Shown here: positions 63,557 to 64,000 of the stretch, in pieces
Layout: every line of letters begins with the position of its first letter
Numbering within the stretch: position 1 is the stretch's first letter
From: CAIWHR01 sp963786625
Lineage (GTDB): Bacteria; Pseudomonadota; Gammaproteobacteria; Burkholderiales; Casimicrobiaceae
NCBI GenBank assembly: GCA_963786625.1
Contig: CAWAZS010000010.1
Location: 62,001 to 126,000, forward strand
Direction of reading: 5' to 3'
Length of the DNA: 64,000 bases
Position numbers and translations under genes: made by a program
The notes under the pieces: generated by a model
What the model saw: only the letters and a program-made list of their open reading frames with translations
The model's database searches: none
Told to the model about the DNA's origin: nothing

Positions 63557-64000
63557 ATGGATGCCGTCGCCGACCGCAGCCTGACGTCGCAGGACCCGAC
63601 CCTCGACGCGCCCCGGCTGCGCGAGATCCCGTACAACTACACGTCGTTCTCCGATCGCGAGATCGTGATCCGCCTGCTCGGGGAGCCGATGTGGCGGCTC
63701 CTCGAGCGCTTGCGCGGCGAGCGACGCACGGGACGCTCGGCGAGGATGCTGTTCGAGGTGCTGGGCGACATCTGGGTGGTCGAGCGCAACCCGTACCTGC
63801 AGGACGACCTGCTCGACAACCCGAAGCGCCAGCAGCTCCTGGTCGCCGCGCTCCGGCACCGCCTGCACGAGATCGAGAAGCGCCGGATGGACAGCGCGCG
63901 CGCAAGCGGCGACGCGGAATCCGAGCGCGACCGGCACGTCGCGCAGCTCGTCACCTCCGCGCAGGCCGCCGTCGATCGCTTCGAGCGCTCGTTCGGCGAG
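63557..64000 (+). CDS. DUF3683 FAD-linked oxidoreductase, N-terminal part
   Basis: Start of a large protein running off the window. The 148 residues present include NYTSFSDREIVIRLLGEPMW, FEVLGDIWVVERNPYLQDDL and DNPKRQQLLVAALRHRLHEI, the N-terminal DUF3683 region found in very large betaproteobacterial flavoproteins that also carry D-lactate-dehydrogenase-like FAD and iron-sulfur domains. Function not established. Start ATG 63557. Confidence 0.82.
   Translation, partial: MDAVADRSLTSQDPTLDAPRLREIPYNYTSFSDREIVIRLLGEPMWRLLERLRGERRTGRSARMLFEVLGDIWVVERNPYLQDDLLDNPKRQQLLVAALRHRLHEIEKRRMDSARASGDAESERDRHVAQLVTSAQAAVDRFERSFGE

Noticed and set aside
63330..63584. Small ORF beginning MNDPHAHYVRC inside the tandem repeat
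   Set aside because: It is a translation of the repeat unit itself, repeated with frame changes; typical false ORF in such elements.

Overview
The window is a GC-rich chromosomal segment of a betaproteobacterium, most likely Burkholderiales or a close relative. The evidence is gene order (lolB-ispE-tRNA-Gln-prs-rplY-pth-ychF; dapF-DUF484-xerC; porin-glnK-amtB), a Bug/TTT-type solute receptor, split CoA-dependent catabolic operons, and C-rich intergenic stem-loop repeats of a kind common in that order. No phage, integrase, transposase or CRISPR array is visible. Genes are densely packed and many start/stop codons overlap.

Layout. 0-10.7 kb is housekeeping: end of an NtrY-like kinase, an NtrX-like regulator with a degenerate ATPase, Kup, then (reverse) rpoH and ftsY, rsmD, coaD, a ferredoxin, a dynamin-like GTPase and mutM. 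A perfect CIRCE operator covers the rpoH promoter. 10.8-22.7 kb holds an exported TPR protein, lolB, ispE, tRNA-Gln(TTG), prs, rplY, pth, ychF, a TPR-methyltransferase, dapF, a DUF484 protein, xerC and a DinB-fold protein. 22.9-25.9 kb is a nitrogen-controlled operon (porin-glnK-amtB, reverse) preceded by a complete NtrC site / IHF site / sigma-54 promoter array.

26.3-33.1 kb is a metabolic island between ubiK and comM: tricarballylate-dehydrogenase-like tcuA and tcuB, a TTT receptor, a two-subunit thiamine-diphosphate decarboxylase, an aldehyde dehydrogenase and a MaoC hydratase. 35.1-36.8 kb has two small hypothetical proteins and a reverse LysR gene. 37.3-55.8 kb is a long one-direction catabolic cluster: GntR regulator, two half-size MaoC proteins, thiolase, acyl-CoA ligase, HyuA/HyuB, acyl-CoA dehydrogenase, a two-subunit B12 acyl-CoA mutase, a three-subunit molybdenum hydroxylase, a CoA-transferase, a short-chain dehydrogenase and a periplasmic binding protein. 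I do not know a described pathway with this exact combination; it is the best candidate for new biology here. My working model is opening and beta-oxidation of a ring compound, perhaps an N-heterocycle or lactam, with a carbon-skeleton rearrangement by the mutase. 55.9-64 kb has a fused indolepyruvate oxidoreductase, NnrS, kbl-tdh for threonine degradation, repeats, and the start of a large DUF3683 flavoprotein.

Caution on sequence quality: about twenty single-base reading-frame breaks interrupt otherwise conserved genes, several of them normally essential (ftsY, rpoH). They cluster in 0-10 kb and in patches near 21.7, 40-42, 50-53 and 61.5 kb, while long stretches (10.7-21.6 and 22-39.9 kb) are clean. 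This pattern fits uncorrected assembly errors better than gene decay, so broken genes are annotated as single CDS spans with the approximate break positions.
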